In this document: one piece after another, positions 37,858 through 47,014 of the stretch
How positions within the stretch are numbered: the stretch's first letter is position 1
Layout: every line of letters starts with the position of its first letter
The notes under the pieces: generated by a model
The model's database searches: none
What the model saw: the letters and a program-made list of their open reading frames with translations, nothing else
Told to the model about the DNA's origin: nothing
Translations under genes and position numbers: made by a program
Assembly: GCF_021731785.1 (NCBI RefSeq)
Contig: NZ_JAKFWS010000024.1
Span: forward strand, 1 to 59,827
DNA: 59,827 nucleotides
From: Methylocystis sp.
GTDB lineage: Bacteria; Pseudomonadota; Alphaproteobacteria; Rhizobiales; Beijerinckiaceae
Direction: 5' to 3'

Positions 37858-38541
37858 ATGCCCACGCTGTATCATCATCCGCTCTGTCCCCATTCCCGAT
37901 TTGTCCGGCTCATCCTGTCCGAATACGGAATTGACGCCACCCTCATCGAAGAGCGCGCGAGCGACCGTCGCCCTGAGTTTCTCGCGCTTGACCCTGCCGG
38001 CCGCACGCCGGTCTTTGTCGACGATGACGGCACGGTCGCCCCCGGCGCCAATCTCATCGCGGAATATATAGACGAAACCTATGGCGCCGAACGCGGCGCT
38101 CAACGTCTCCTGCCGCAGGAAATGTCTGCGCGCATCGAAACTCGTCGCCTCGTCGACTGGTTCAACGTCAAATTTTTCGACGAAGTCACCAACTGGCTGA
38201 TGACGGAGAAAGTTTACAAGCGCTTCGCGCCGCCCGGCGGCGCGCCGGATATGGACGTGTTGCGCGTGGCCCGCGCCAACATCCGCCACCATATGCGCTA
38301 CATCGGCTATCTCACGAATGCGCGAAACTGGCTGGCGGGCGATCGATTGACCTACGCCGATTTCGCTGCGGCCGCGCATATTTCCTGCGCCGACTACCTC
38401 GGCGACGCGCCTTGGGAAGAAGATGAAGCGGCGAAACACTGGTATCAGCGCATCAAGTCGCGCCCGGCGTTTCGTCCGCTGCTGTCTTATCGGGCACCAG
38501 GACTTACGCCGGGCCGCTATTATGCGGAACTGGATTTCTAA
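37858..38541 (+). CDS. FzlA-like glutathione S-transferase family protein
   Basis: A 227-residue GST-fold protein: TLYHHPLCPHSRFVRLILSE gives the thioredoxin-like N-terminal domain, FLALDPAGRTPVFVDDDG the cis-Pro loop, and the helical C-terminal domain ends SYRAPGLTPGRYYAELDF. The start and the PHSRFVRL motif match FzlA, the alphaproteobacterial FtsZ-binding protein needed for division in Caulobacter. The catalytic Ser/Cys position is ambiguous, so enzyme activity is uncertain. Identification is by family similarity. Confidence 0.7.
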   Translation: MPTLYHHPLCPHSRFVRLILSEYGIDATLIEERASDRRPEFLALDPAGRTPVFVDDDGTVAPGANLIAEYIDETYGAERGAQRLLPQEMSARIETRRLVDWFNVKFFDEVTNWLMTEKVYKRFAPPGGAPDMDVLRVARANIRHHMRYIGYLTNARNWLAGDRLTYADFAAAAHISCADYLGDAPWEEDEAAKHWYQRIKSRPAFRPLLSYRAPGLTPGRYYAELDF

Positions 38542-38665
38542 GCGTCGGCTGAGTGGGCGGCGCCAGTATGAAGGCTCAGGCGCCGCTGTCGCAAGACCGC
38601 ACTGCGGCCGCGCTTGACAACCATCGGGTAGAATGAGGCAAGTAGCCGCGATACGGGACCATCGT

Positions 38666-39871
38666 ATGAGCGCACCAAACGAGCGCGAGAGTGAAAAGGT
38701 TGAGCCGAAGCCCGCCGCCGACGCCGATCCATCGCGCGGACTGCAGCAGCGCATTCGGCAGCAAGAAATATTGGCGGAACTCGGCGTCACCGCCCTCCAA
38801 GGCGCTTCATTCGATCAGCTGCTGACCGACACCGTGCGACTGACGGCGCAAGGACTGGACGCGGAATTCTGCAAAGTGCTGGAGCTGCTTCCGTCCGAGA
38901 ACAAGTTTCTGGTGCGCGCCGGCGTCGGCTGGAGTCGCGGCGTGGTGGGCGTCGCGAAAGTCGGCGCGGATCTCGACTCGCCTGCTGGATTCGCGTTACG
39001 CAGCGGCCAACCAGTCATCTCCAATCATCTCGAACAGGAGACGCGGTTCAAGACCCCCGAATTGCTGCGGCAGCATGGCGTTCGCCGGGCGATGAACGTG
39101 ATCCTGCAAGGCGACGGAAAGCCTTATGGCGTATTGGAAGTCGACAGCCGCTCGCCGGCAGATTTCAGGGAGCAGGACATCGCTTTTCTGCAGGGCGCGG
39201 CGAATCTTCTCGGCATGGCGATCGAACGCGAGCGGGAAGAGCGCAAGCTAAGAGCGGCGCTCGCGCGCAACGAAGCGCTGCTCAAAGAAATGAATCATCG
39301 CGTAAAGAACAGCCTGTCCATCGTCGGGAGCATGCTCCGCCTGCAAGCCAACGATGCAGACGACGAACAGGTGTCCGAACTTCTCAACGAAGCCTCTCAC
39401 CGCGTGGACGCCATTGCGAAAGCGCATGACCGATTGTCTCGCGGCTCGGACGTCGAGCGGATGGACATCGGCAAATACATCGAAGCGCTCTGTCATGATC
39501 TCGACGAAAGCGTCGCGCAATGCGAGGTGCGCACCGAAATCGAAGAAGGCATTGTCATTCCGACTGACCGCGCCGTCTCGACCGCGCTCATCGTCAACGA
39601 GCTGATCGCCAACGCGGCGAAATACGCTTACGAAAGCCGTTCGGGGGTTATTTCGGTTCAGGTCGCGCGCGGGAATTTGGAGAATTTCATCGTTTCAGTA
39701 CGCGATGAAGGCGACGGCATGCCTGATAACGCCGATCCCCGCGACCGCAAGGGCCTCGGCATGCGAATCATCGCGTCATTTACGCGTCAGCTCAATGCGA
39801 CGATTGAAATGGCGAAACGCGATCCAGGCACGGAGTTCATCGTCTCGATCCCATTCCTGGCGCCCTCCTGA
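38666..39871 (+). CDS. GAF-domain sensor histidine kinase (HisKA_2 type)
   Basis: The 401-residue protein (start MSAPNERESE; an ATG 33 bases upstream is an alternative) has a GAF domain at about residues 40-190 (YGVLEVDSRSPADF). A HisKA_2 region follows with the phosphorylation site H210 (LLKEMNHRVKNSLSIV). The HATPase domain has the N-box (VNELIANAAKYAY), G1 (VRDEGDGMPD) and G2 (GLGMRII). It is cytoplasmic, so an internal signal is likely. The response regulator is not adjacent. The stop lies 1 base before the queG start. Confidence 0.85.
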   Translation: MSAPNERESEKVEPKPAADADPSRGLQQRIRQQEILAELGVTALQGASFDQLLTDTVRLTAQGLDAEFCKVLELLPSENKFLVRAGVGWSRGVVGVAKVGADLDSPAGFALRSGQPVISNHLEQETRFKTPELLRQHGVRRAMNVILQGDGKPYGVLEVDSRSPADFREQDIAFLQGAANLLGMAIEREREERKLRAALARNEALLKEMNHRVKNSLSIVGSMLRLQANDADDEQVSELLNEASHRVDAIAKAHDRLSRGSDVERMDIGKYIEALCHDLDESVAQCEVRTEIEEGIVIPTDRAVSTALIVNELIANAAKYAYESRSGVISVQVARGNLENFIVSVRDEGDGMPDNADPRDRKGLGMRIIASFTRQLNATIEMAKRDPGTEFIVSIPFLAPS

Positions 39872-39872
39872 A

Positions 39873-41063
39873 ATGCACGCGTCCATCTCAAACGCCCTGA
39901 CGGCAAATCGCAAGAATCGAGATCGACAGGAGAAGCGCGTCGGCGCTACGCCGCCGATCGAGGATGAGATCCGCGCCTACGCCTTCGACCTTGGCTTCAA
40001 CATCTGTCGCTTCGCGCCCGCGGAGGCGGCGCCTGCCCAGGGCGAGCGGCTGCGCGCCTGGCTGCAGGTCGGCGCTCACGGGGACATGAGTTGGATGCTG
40101 CAGACAGCCGAGCGCCGCGCCGCGCCGCACGCCCTTTGGCCGGAAGCGACAAGTCTCGTCATGCTCGGCCTGAACTACGGGCCCGATGGAGATCCGCTGG
40201 CATCGCTCGCGAAGCCGGACTGCGCGACCATTTCTGTCTACGCCAGGAATCGCGATTATCACGACCTCATCAAGGGTCGGCTGAAACAGCTCGCCGGATT
40301 CATGCTGAAGCGCGCCGGCGCAGGCGACGCCAAGGTATTCGTCGACACGGCGCCGGTCATGGAAAAGCCGCTGGCCCAGACGGCAGGCGTCGGCTGGCAG
40401 GGCAAACACACGAACCTCGTCTCGCGCGATTTCGGCTCCTGGCTCTTTCTTGGCGCGATTTTCACCAATCTTCGGCTCGAGGCCGACCCGCCCGAAGAGG
40501 ATCATTGCGGTTCGTGCCGCAAATGCCTCGACATTTGTCCAACCGCGGCGTTTCCGACGCCTTATCGGCTCGATGCGCGCCGCTGCGTCTCCTATCTGAC
40601 GATCGAGCACAAGGGCCCGATTCCGCTCGAATTTCGCACGAAGATCGGCAATCGCATCTATGGCTGCGACGATTGTCTCGCCGTCTGCCCGTGGAACAAA
40701 TATGCGAGCGCCGGACGGGAAGCCAAGCTCGCGGCGCGCCCCGAGTTTGAGTCCCCGCCGCTCGCGCAATTGGCGCGGCTCGACGATGCGGCGTTCCGGG
40801 CGGTTTTCGCCGGCTCGCCGATCAAACGCATCGGGCGCGACCGCTTCTTGCGCAATGTGCTGATCGCGATCGGCAACTCCGGTCGGCCGGAGCTGGCCGC
40901 CGAGGCCGAGCGGCTTGTAGAAGACGCCGCTCCCGTCGTCCGGGGCGCCGCCGTCTGGGCGCTCGGCAGGCTGGCGCCGGCGCGGCTTGATGAGCTTCGT
41001 CGATGGAGACTGGCGGATGAAACGGACGAGTCCGTTCGTCAGGAGTGGCGCCAAGCGGCCTAG
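39873..41063 (+). CDS. queG: epoxyqueuosine reductase
   Basis: Start chosen at MHASISNALTANRKNRDRQ (396 residues), 1 base after the kinase stop. It has the cobalamin-binding domain signatures (DTAPVMEKPLAQTAGVGWQG, KHTNLVSRDFGSWLFLG). Two [4Fe-4S] motifs (HCGSCRKCLDICPT and CDDCLAVCPWN) follow, then a HEAT-like C-terminus (RGAAVWALGRLAPARL). It performs the last step of queuosine synthesis in tRNA using adenosylcobalamin. The N-terminal 25 residues are longer than usual, so a later ATG could be the true start. Confidence 0.9.
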   Translation: MHASISNALTANRKNRDRQEKRVGATPPIEDEIRAYAFDLGFNICRFAPAEAAPAQGERLRAWLQVGAHGDMSWMLQTAERRAAPHALWPEATSLVMLGLNYGPDGDPLASLAKPDCATISVYARNRDYHDLIKGRLKQLAGFMLKRAGAGDAKVFVDTAPVMEKPLAQTAGVGWQGKHTNLVSRDFGSWLFLGAIFTNLRLEADPPEEDHCGSCRKCLDICPTAAFPTPYRLDARRCVSYLTIEHKGPIPLEFRTKIGNRIYGCDDCLAVCPWNKYASAGREAKLAARPEFESPPLAQLARLDDAAFRAVFAGSPIKRIGRDRFLRNVLIAIGNSGRPELAAEAERLVEDAAPVVRGAAVWALGRLAPARLDELRRWRLADETDESVRQEWRQAA

Positions 41064-41165
41064 ACGATAGCAAAAGCGCCACAGTCGCCGAAAAATTGCG
41101 CCCTTTCCCGGATTTACTGCATTGCGGCGGGCTACGCGCCGGAGATTTCGTTCTAATCTCTCATC

Positions 41166-42422
41166 GTGATCCAGAGTCAGCCGCGCCCAGCCATGTCTGT
41201 CCTATCGCGCCGCAACAACGACGAGCCCGCAGAAGAGGCGTCTCGCCTGCTGCTGCGGATCGGCGTGTTTTTGCTGTTCGTGATCTCGCTCATCGCGCCC
41301 ATTTTGGCGCGCCAGACCGTCTATGTGCTGTTGCCGATCGGCGCCGCGCTGCTACTCGCCGCCGCGACGATCATGCCGGAGGAAGGCTCAGCGCGTTCGA
41401 TGCGCTCGATTATGCTTTCTCCGCCCTTTCTCGCCGCCCTTCTGCTCGCCGCATGGACGGCGCTGTCGCTACTCTGGACGCCCTTCGAAGGCCCGGCGGA
41501 GCGGTTTGCCAAAATCGTGGCGACGCTCGCGCTCGTCGCCCTGGCGACCGGATTTCTTCCGCTGCGCACAAAAACCTCTAATCTCAATCTCCTGCCCATC
41601 GGCGTCGCCGCTGCGTCGATCGCGCTCGCGGCGGTTACCTTGCTGCTGAAGCCGCAATATACGCTCGACGACATTCTCGACGTCGGGCCGCTCGGCCGCG
41701 CCGGACTTGGACTATCCCTGCTGGTGTGGCCGGCGATGGGCGCGCTCGCGGTGCGCGACCGATGGTATTGGGCGGCGGCGCTCGCTGTCGCGACGGCGCT
41801 CGCCTGCTATCTCTCGCGCGCCCCGAATGCGATGCCGGCGCTCGCAGCAGGCGCGGCGGTCTTCGCCGCAACCTTCGGCCGGGCGCGACTGATGTCCTCG
41901 GCGATTGCGGCGCTCATGGCGGCGATTGTGCTGCTCGCCCCGCTCGCCGCCTATGAAACGCATCTCCTCTGGCCCGAGAATCCGCCCGCCTTTTTCCGAC
42001 ATCTCGCCTTCTGGGGTCAGATGATCGACGCCGACGGCTGGCGCACGCTGATCGGACACGGGTTTGGCGCTGCGACCTGGGGCGTGCTCGGGGGCTATCT
42101 TACTCCGGCCACGCCGCGCAGCCTCATCTTCAAGATCTGGTTCGATCTCGGCATTCTCGGCGCGGCCGCGGCGGCTCTCGTCGCCGCCCGCGCCAGCCTG
42201 TTCGTCGGCCAATCGCGTCCGGCGCTTGCGCCGTTCCTTTTGGGTGGCATCGGCGCGGGTTTCGCCATTTGCCTTCTCGGCCCGGCGGCCGAGCAGCTCT
42301 GGTGGCTGACGCTCGCCGGACTCGACGCCATCGCCTACGCGCTGGTCATGCGCGGCCAGTTCCGAAAACGGCTTCCGCGCCTGTCCGCCGGTTTGGGCGC
42401 GCCTGCCGGGGACAGCGCATAG
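41166..42422 (+). CDS. O-antigen-ligase-like polytopic membrane protein
   Basis: A 418-residue membrane protein (GTG start; ATG at 41193 possible) with about 10 hydrophobic helices, each rich in Ala and Leu (LLLRIGVFLLFVISLIAPIL, VYVLLPIGAALLLAAATIM). The long loop near residue 290 (FFRHLAFWGQMIDADGWRTL, then GHGFGAATWG) resembles the periplasmic loop of WaaL/Wzy-type ligases and polymerases. A Glu/Arg catalytic pair cannot be confirmed. It lies directly upstream of the WD40 gene, ending 2 bases before it, probably co-transcribed. Confidence 0.6.
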   Translation: MIQSQPRPAMSVLSRRNNDEPAEEASRLLLRIGVFLLFVISLIAPILARQTVYVLLPIGAALLLAAATIMPEEGSARSMRSIMLSPPFLAALLLAAWTALSLLWTPFEGPAERFAKIVATLALVALATGFLPLRTKTSNLNLLPIGVAAASIALAAVTLLLKPQYTLDDILDVGPLGRAGLGLSLLVWPAMGALAVRDRWYWAAALAVATALACYLSRAPNAMPALAAGAAVFAATFGRARLMSSAIAALMAAIVLLAPLAAYETHLLWPENPPAFFRHLAFWGQMIDADGWRTLIGHGFGAATWGVLGGYLTPATPRSLIFKIWFDLGILGAAAAALVAARASLFVGQSRPALAPFLLGGIGAGFAICLLGPAAEQLWWLTLAGLDAIAYALVMRGQFRKRLPRLSAGLGAPAGDSA

Positions 42423-42424
42423 CC

Positions 42425-43429
42425 ATGGCGCTGTCTGCGACGCTTACCGACCAGGTCGAAGCGATGGGGCTTGGAGAGCCCGTCGCTTTCGCGGCGTTCC
42501 TCGGCGGCTCGGCGGTCTTCGCGCTCGCCGACGGAACGCTCCAGTTTGGCGACGGCGTCGAGGGACGAAGGATTCCCGTCCATGCGGACGCCGCTATCCT
42601 CGTCGCTGCGCGGGACGGCGACCGGCTGGTCACCGGCGGGGACGACGGCCGAGTCGTGGCGACCGACGCCAACGGCGGCGTCGAAGTCATCGTCGAGGAA
42701 AAAGGCAAATGGATCGACGCCCTCGCGGCGCATGGCGGCGCGGTCGCCTGGACGGCCGGAAAGACAGCGCGCGCCCGCTCGGCCAAGGGCGAAGTGAAGT
42801 CGCTCGACCTGCCGTCAAGCTCGCGCGGACTCGCTTTCTTTCCCAAGGGCTACCGTCTGGCGATCGCCCATTACGGCGGCGCGACGCTGTGGTTTCCGAA
42901 CGCCGGCAATCCGGAAACGCTCGCCTGGGCGGGTTCGCATCTCGACGTCACGATCTCTCCCGACGGGAGGTTTCTCGTCACGTCGATGCAAGAGAACGCC
43001 CTGCATGGATGGCGGGTCGCCGACGGCAAGCACATGCGCATGGCAGGCTATCCGGGGAAGACTCGCAGCTTCTCGTGGTCGCATGACGGCAAATGGCTCG
43101 CGACCTCTGGCGCCGACGCCTGCATCGTCTGGCCATTCTCCGGCAAGGAAGGGCCGATGGGCCAGGCGCCGCGCGAATGCGGCGTCCATTCGGCGGTGGT
43201 GACGCGCGTCGCCTTCCACCCGGCGGCGCTGGTTGTCGCCATGGGCTATGACGACGGACTGATCATGCTGACGCGACTGACCGACGGATCTGAAATTTTG
43301 GTCCGCCATCCGGCGCAGGACCGTGACAGCGTCCGGATCAGCGCGCTCGCCTGGGATGCGAAAGGCGCGCGGCTTGCCTTCGGCGCGGAAAACGGCAACG
43401 CCGGCGTGCTGACCCTGCCGAAGGGGTGA
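42425..43429 (+). CDS. WD40-repeat protein
   Basis: A 334-residue beta-propeller: repeated units such as VTGGDDGRVVATDANGG, VTISPDGRFLVTSMQENALH, RSFSWSHDGKWLATSGADAC and VAFHPAALVVAMGYDDGLI are WD40-like with WxxDG-type turns. There is no signal peptide. The function is unknown; propellers of this type scaffold protein interactions. The ATG follows the membrane protein stop by 2 bases, so the two may form a functional unit. Confidence 0.75.
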   Translation: MALSATLTDQVEAMGLGEPVAFAAFLGGSAVFALADGTLQFGDGVEGRRIPVHADAAILVAARDGDRLVTGGDDGRVVATDANGGVEVIVEEKGKWIDALAAHGGAVAWTAGKTARARSAKGEVKSLDLPSSSRGLAFFPKGYRLAIAHYGGATLWFPNAGNPETLAWAGSHLDVTISPDGRFLVTSMQENALHGWRVADGKHMRMAGYPGKTRSFSWSHDGKWLATSGADACIVWPFSGKEGPMGQAPRECGVHSAVVTRVAFHPAALVVAMGYDDGLIMLTRLTDGSEILVRHPAQDRDSVRISALAWDAKGARLAFGAENGNAGVLTLPKG

Positions 43430-43449
43430 GGGCGCGCATGACGGGAAGC

Positions 43450-43582
43450 GCGATGCCCGCGCTTGTCGGGGGCATCGACGCTGGGACGTTGCGCGAGGGA
43501 AAAGAACGGACGCTGCATATAGGCGGCATTAGTCACAGGCGCGTTCGTCGTGGATGGCCGGGCCAAGCCCGGCCATGACGCG
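43450..43582. repeat. palindromic repeats between the WD40 gene and thiD
   Basis: Unit one (43450-43480, GCGATGCCCGCGC...GGCATCGACG) and unit two (43549-43582, CGTGGATGGCCGGGC...GGCCATGACGCG) are members of the CGTCATG...CCACG family, each a near-perfect hairpin. They lie upstream of the TTG-started thiD gene and could influence the transcripts. Confidence 0.7.
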
Positions 43583-43598
43583 GGAAAGGTAAGGGCAT

Positions 43599-44402
43599 TT
43601 GCGCAAAATCCCCCGCGTCCTCTCCATCGCCGGGTCGGATCCTTCAGGCGGCGCCGGCGTGCAGGCGGACCTGAAGACATTTTCGGCCTTCGGCTGCTAC
43701 GGCATGGCGGCGATCACCGCGCTCACCGCGCAGAACACGCGCGGCGTAACGGCCGCCTACCCCGTCGCGCCCGACATTGTCGCGGCGCAGATCGAAGCGG
43801 TCATGTCCGACATTTCGCCCGACGCGATCAAGATCGGCATGGCGGCGACACCCGATATCGCACGCGCCGTCGCCGAGGCGCTGACGCGCTATGAGGCGCG
43901 CAACGTCGTGCTCGATCCGGTGCTCGTTCCGACGCAAGGCGTGTCGCTCGCCTGCGCCGGGCTGGAGGCGGCGCTGCGCGCAACGCTCCTGCCGCTGGCG
44001 CGGCTCGTCACGCCCAATCTTCATGAAGCGAGCGCGCTGACTGAAACGCCGCTCGCTCAGACGATCGAAGAAATGGCCGCTCAGGGACGCCTGCTTATCG
44101 AGGCCGGCGCGCGCGCCGTGCTGGTCAAAGGCGGCGACCTCGCGGGCGATCCCGTCGACGTGCTCGTGGAAGGCGGCGAGATTCGCGTCTTTTACGGCCG
44201 CCGCATCGCCACTCGCCATACGCATGGAACGGGCTGCGCGCTTTCCTCGGCCATCGCCTGCGAACTCGCCAAGGGCGCGCCGCTCATCGACGCGATCGCA
44301 ACGGCGAAAGTCTGGCTCGAAGGCGCGCTGGAAGCTGCTGACGCATTGCGCCTTGGCGAAGGCCGCGGCCCGCCGCACCATTTTTTTGCGCTGTGGTGGT
44401 GA
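43599..44402 (+). CDS. thiD: hydroxymethylpyrimidine / phosphomethylpyrimidine kinase
   Basis: A 267-residue ribokinase-fold protein: SIAGSDPSGGAGVQADLKTF is the N-terminal family signature, NTRGVTAAYPVAPDI follows, and VKGGDLAGDPVDVL with HTHGTGCALSSAIACELAKG is the anion-hole and catalytic motif. It phosphorylates HMP and HMP-P for thiamine synthesis. It starts with TTG and has an AAGG ribosome site. It seems a single gene, not fused to thiE. Preceded by palindromic repeats. Confidence 0.95.
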   Translation: MRKIPRVLSIAGSDPSGGAGVQADLKTFSAFGCYGMAAITALTAQNTRGVTAAYPVAPDIVAAQIEAVMSDISPDAIKIGMAATPDIARAVAEALTRYEARNVVLDPVLVPTQGVSLACAGLEAALRATLLPLARLVTPNLHEASALTETPLAQTIEEMAAQGRLLIEAGARAVLVKGGDLAGDPVDVLVEGGEIRVFYGRRIATRHTHGTGCALSSAIACELAKGAPLIDAIATAKVWLEGALEAADALRLGEGRGPPHHFFALWW

Positions 44403-44410
44403 TTGCGCAG

Positions 44411-44545
44411 CGATAAACAGTTTCCTCATCCAGAGCAGGCGGCGAAGCCGCCGTCTCGAAGGACGAGGAAACTGTTTATCGTAAAGGACCCGCCCTCGTG
44501 CTTCGAGACGCGCCTTTTGGCGCTCCTCAGCATGAGGGCGCGTTA
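44411..44545. repeat. long hairpin plus mirrored palindrome, second repeat family
   Basis: The 17-base arms CGATAAACAGTTTCCTC (44411-44427) and GAGGAAACTGTTTATCG (44465-44481) are perfect complements that enclose a shorter GGCGGC...GCCGCC hairpin. A second unit (44493-44545, CCTCGTGCTTCGAG...CAGCATGAGGG) follows in reverse. It is located between convergent thiD and yqeY and could work as a bidirectional terminator or a mobile palindrome. Confidence 0.75.
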
Positions 44546-44551
44546 CGCGCG

Positions 44552-45001
44552 CTACCCCGACAGCGCTGCCTTCACCGCCGCGCTGGCCTTGCCGAAATCC
44601 ATCCGTCCCGTGTATTTGGCCTTGAGTGAAGCCACGACCTTGCCCATGTCCTTGATCGACGTCGCACCGGTCTCGGCGATCGCGGTCTTCACCGCCTCGG
44701 CGACCTCGGCCTCGGAAAGCTGCTGGGGTAGATAGGCGGAAATCACCGCGATCTCGCCGCGCTCCTTCCCAGCGAGGTCTTCGCGCCCCGCTTTTTCATA
44801 GATTTCAAGCGATTCCTGACGGCTTTTGATCATTTTCTGCAAGAGCGCCAGCAGATCGTCGTCGGTGAGGGTCTTGCCCGCGCCGCGCGCCTCGATGTCC
44901 TTGTCCTTCAACGCGGCGTTGATCAGCCGCAGCGCGTCGACCTTGGCGCGCTCGCCCGCCTTCATGGCCGTCTTGAGGTCTTCCGCAATCTTCTCGCGCA
45001 T
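44552..45001 (-). CDS. GatB/YqeY domain protein
   Basis: A 149-residue helical protein with the YqeY family blocks: REKIAEDLKTAMKAGERAKV, LRLINAALKDKDIEARG, AVISAYLPQQLSEAEV and KDMGKVVASLKAKYTGRMDF. YqeY resembles the C-terminal tRNA-binding domain of the GatB amidotransferase and may recognise tRNA or act as a chaperone. It is divergent from carA with palindromic repeats between them, an arrangement often seen in Alphaproteobacteria. Confidence 0.9.
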   Translation of the reverse strand: MREKIAEDLKTAMKAGERAKVDALRLINAALKDKDIEARGAGKTLTDDDLLALLQKMIKSRQESLEIYEKAGREDLAGKERGEIAVISAYLPQQLSEAEVAEAVKTAIAETGATSIKDMGKVVASLKAKYTGRMDFGKASAAVKAALSG

Positions 45002-45052
45002 AAGGTTTCCATTTCGGGATCGGATGGATTACATCCACCGCCAACGCCGCCG

Positions 45053-45130
45053 CGTCATGCCCGCGCTTGTCGCGGGCATCCACGCCGGGCTGCGGCGCGT
45101 GGATGGCCGGGTCAAGCCCGCCATGACGCG
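45053..45130. repeat. inverted pair of palindromic repeats between yqeY and carA
   Basis: CGTCATGCCCGCGC...GGGCATCCACG (45053-45084) and GCGTGGATGGCCGGG...CGCCATGACGCG (45097-45130) stand almost head to head. It is the tightest pair of this family in the window and lies in the probable divergent promoter region of yqeY and carA. Confidence 0.75.
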
Positions 45131-45176
45131 CGGAGGGTGCGCTGTCAAGGGCGGCGCCAGAGGATTTGCGACACGG

Positions 45177-46367
45177 ATGACCTTCGATCATGACAATGGC
45201 TGGAAGAAGCCGATCCACACCGGCGCGCTCATTCTCGCCAGTGGAGAAGTGATTGAAGGTTACGGGCTCGGCGCCGTCGGCGAAGCGGTCGGCGAAGTCT
45301 GCTTCAACACCGCCATGACCGGCTATCAGGAAATCCTCACCGACCCATCATACGCCGCCCAGATCGTCACCTTCACCTTTCCCCATATCGGCAATGTCGG
45401 GACCAATGAGGAAGACGTCGAAACCGTCGATCTCGACAGCAGCGCCGGCGCCGTCGGCGCCATCTTCGGCGCGCCCTGCACCGATCCTTCGAATTTCCGC
45501 GCCCAGAAGACGCTCGCCGACTGGCTCGCTTCGCGCGGGATCGTGGGCCTTTGTGGAATCGACACCCGCGCGCTGACGACGCTCATTCGCGAACGCGGCA
45601 TGCAAAACGCCGTCATCGCCCATGCGCCGGACGGCCGCTTCGACATTGCCGCGCTGAAAGCGAAGGCCGCCGCTTGGCCGGGCATCGACGGCATGGACCT
45701 CGTGCCGAGCGTCGGTTCAAAGGAGCGCTACGACTGGCGCGAGACGACTTGGCGGCTTGGCGGCGGCTATGGCGCGCGCAACGGAGCGCCCAAATTTCGC
45801 GTGGTGGCGATCGACTATGGCGTGAAGCGCAACATCCTGCGGCTTCTCGCTGATCAGGATTGCGAAGTGGTGGTCGCGCCGGCGACGGCGACAAGCGGGG
45901 AAATTCTGGCGCTCAAGCCCGACGGCGTCTTCCTTTCGAACGGTCCGGGCGACCCAGCTGAGACCGGCAAATATGCCGCGCCGGTGATCCGCGAGCTGCT
46001 TGAAGCGAAAATTCCGACCTTCGGCATTTGCCTTGGCCATCAGATGATGGCGCTCGCGGTCGGCGCGAAGACCAAGAAAATGCCGCAGGGCCATCACGGC
46101 GCCAATCATCCGGTAAAGGATTTCACCACCGGCAAGGTCGAGATCGTTTCGATGAATCACGGCTTCGCGGTCGATCGCGATAGCTTGCCGGCAAACGCCG
46201 TCGAGACCCATCGTTCGCTCTTTGATGGCTCCAACTGCGGCATCGCGCTCACCGACCGCCCAGCATTTTCGGTGCAGCATCATCCCGAGGCCTCGCCCGG
46301 CCCGCAGGACAGCCATTATCTCTTTAAGCGTTTCGTCGAGATGATGGAGAAGGCGCGGGCCGCCTAA
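45177..46367 (+). CDS. carA: carbamoyl phosphate synthase small subunit
   Basis: A 396-residue protein; start chosen at MTFDHDNGWKKPIHTGALIL because the longer open frame reads through repeats. The N-terminal CPSase small domain (LASGEVIEGYGLG, FNTAMTGYQEILTDPSY) is followed by a class I glutaminase domain: FRVVAIDYGVKRNILRLL, the nucleophile C285 in FGICLGHQM and the catalytic His-x-Glu in VQHHPEASPGP. It supplies ammonia from glutamine for carbamoyl phosphate used in arginine and pyrimidine synthesis. The carB gene is not adjacent. Confidence 0.95.
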   Translation: MTFDHDNGWKKPIHTGALILASGEVIEGYGLGAVGEAVGEVCFNTAMTGYQEILTDPSYAAQIVTFTFPHIGNVGTNEEDVETVDLDSSAGAVGAIFGAPCTDPSNFRAQKTLADWLASRGIVGLCGIDTRALTTLIRERGMQNAVIAHAPDGRFDIAALKAKAAAWPGIDGMDLVPSVGSKERYDWRETTWRLGGGYGARNGAPKFRVVAIDYGVKRNILRLLADQDCEVVVAPATATSGEILALKPDGVFLSNGPGDPAETGKYAAPVIRELLEAKIPTFGICLGHQMMALAVGAKTKKMPQGHHGANHPVKDFTTGKVEIVSMNHGFAVDRDSLPANAVETHRSLFDGSNCGIALTDRPAFSVQHHPEASPGPQDSHYLFKRFVEMMEKARAA

Positions 46368-47014
46368 CGGTTTACGACCATCGGCGTCGCGGTGTGGTTA
46401 GAGAATTTCTCGCAAAGCGGCACGAGCGCATCGAGCGGCTTTTCCTTCGTCGCCGCTTCGCGCATGTTGAGATTCTTGAGCACTGTGAGATAGGGGCCCG
46501 AAGGCTCTGTGCGCAAATAGGTCGTCGTCAGCAGCGGGCCCGTCGGGAAGTCGCCGCGCCGGCAGGCGTCGGCGCCGACGCCGAAGGAGCCATGCGTCTT
46601 GCCGGGATCGCGCGCCTTCTCTTCGCGAAATTCCTCTTGCCGGGCCCGGATCGCCGCATAGTCGGCCGGGTCGACGCGAAAAGCGTAAATGCGCGTTCCG
46701 GCCGTCTTCTCGCCGGCGAGCGGCGCGACGTCTTCGGGCGCGGTCGTTTCCTTCAGCGCGAAAATCATCTCATGCTTCGCGTTTTCTTCGCCGTCGCGCC
46801 ACCAGCCGATTTTCAGAGTCACGCCGCCTCTCTGCGGCTCGAAAGTTTCAGGCAGGCGGACCGCCGCGCGCAGCGCGGCCGGATCAACGGAAGCGGCGTC
46901 GAAATTGCGCAGCGCCCACATGGTCGAGACCGGCACATGGCTGCAGGCGGACATGGCGGCGGCAAGCGCCAGGCCGGACAGACGAGAGAAAATGCGCGAC
47001 ATCGGATGACTCAT
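46364..47014 (-). CDS. hypothetical lipoprotein
   Basis: Start chosen at MSHPMSRIFSRLSGLALAAA (ATG at 47014; ATG at 47002 possible). The hydrophobic segment ends in MSAC, a lipobox, so it is exported and lipid-anchored. The mature part has beta-type blocks (GGVTLKIGWWRDGEENAKHE, GTRIYAFRVDPADYAAIRAR, GPLLTTTYLRTEPSGPYLTV). No family is known to me. It is convergent with carA, the stops overlapping by 2 bases. Role may be envelope-related. Confidence 0.6.
   Translation of the reverse strand: MSHPMSRIFSRLSGLALAAAMSACSHVPVSTMWALRNFDAASVDPAALRAAVRLPETFEPQRGGVTLKIGWWRDGEENAKHEMIFALKETTAPEDVAPLAGEKTAGTRIYAFRVDPADYAAIRARQEEFREEKARDPGKTHGSFGVGADACRRGDFPTGPLLTTTYLRTEPSGPYLTVLKNLNMREAATKEKPLDALVPLCEKFSNHTATPMVVNR

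Noticed and set aside
37735-38790. Minus-strand frame of 351 codons
   Set aside because: It covers the FzlA-like gene and the start of the kinase in antisense and shows no family match.
39888-41054. Minus-strand frame of 388 codons opposite queG
   Set aside because: queG has two Fe-S motifs and a B12 domain; the reverse frame has only shadow composition.
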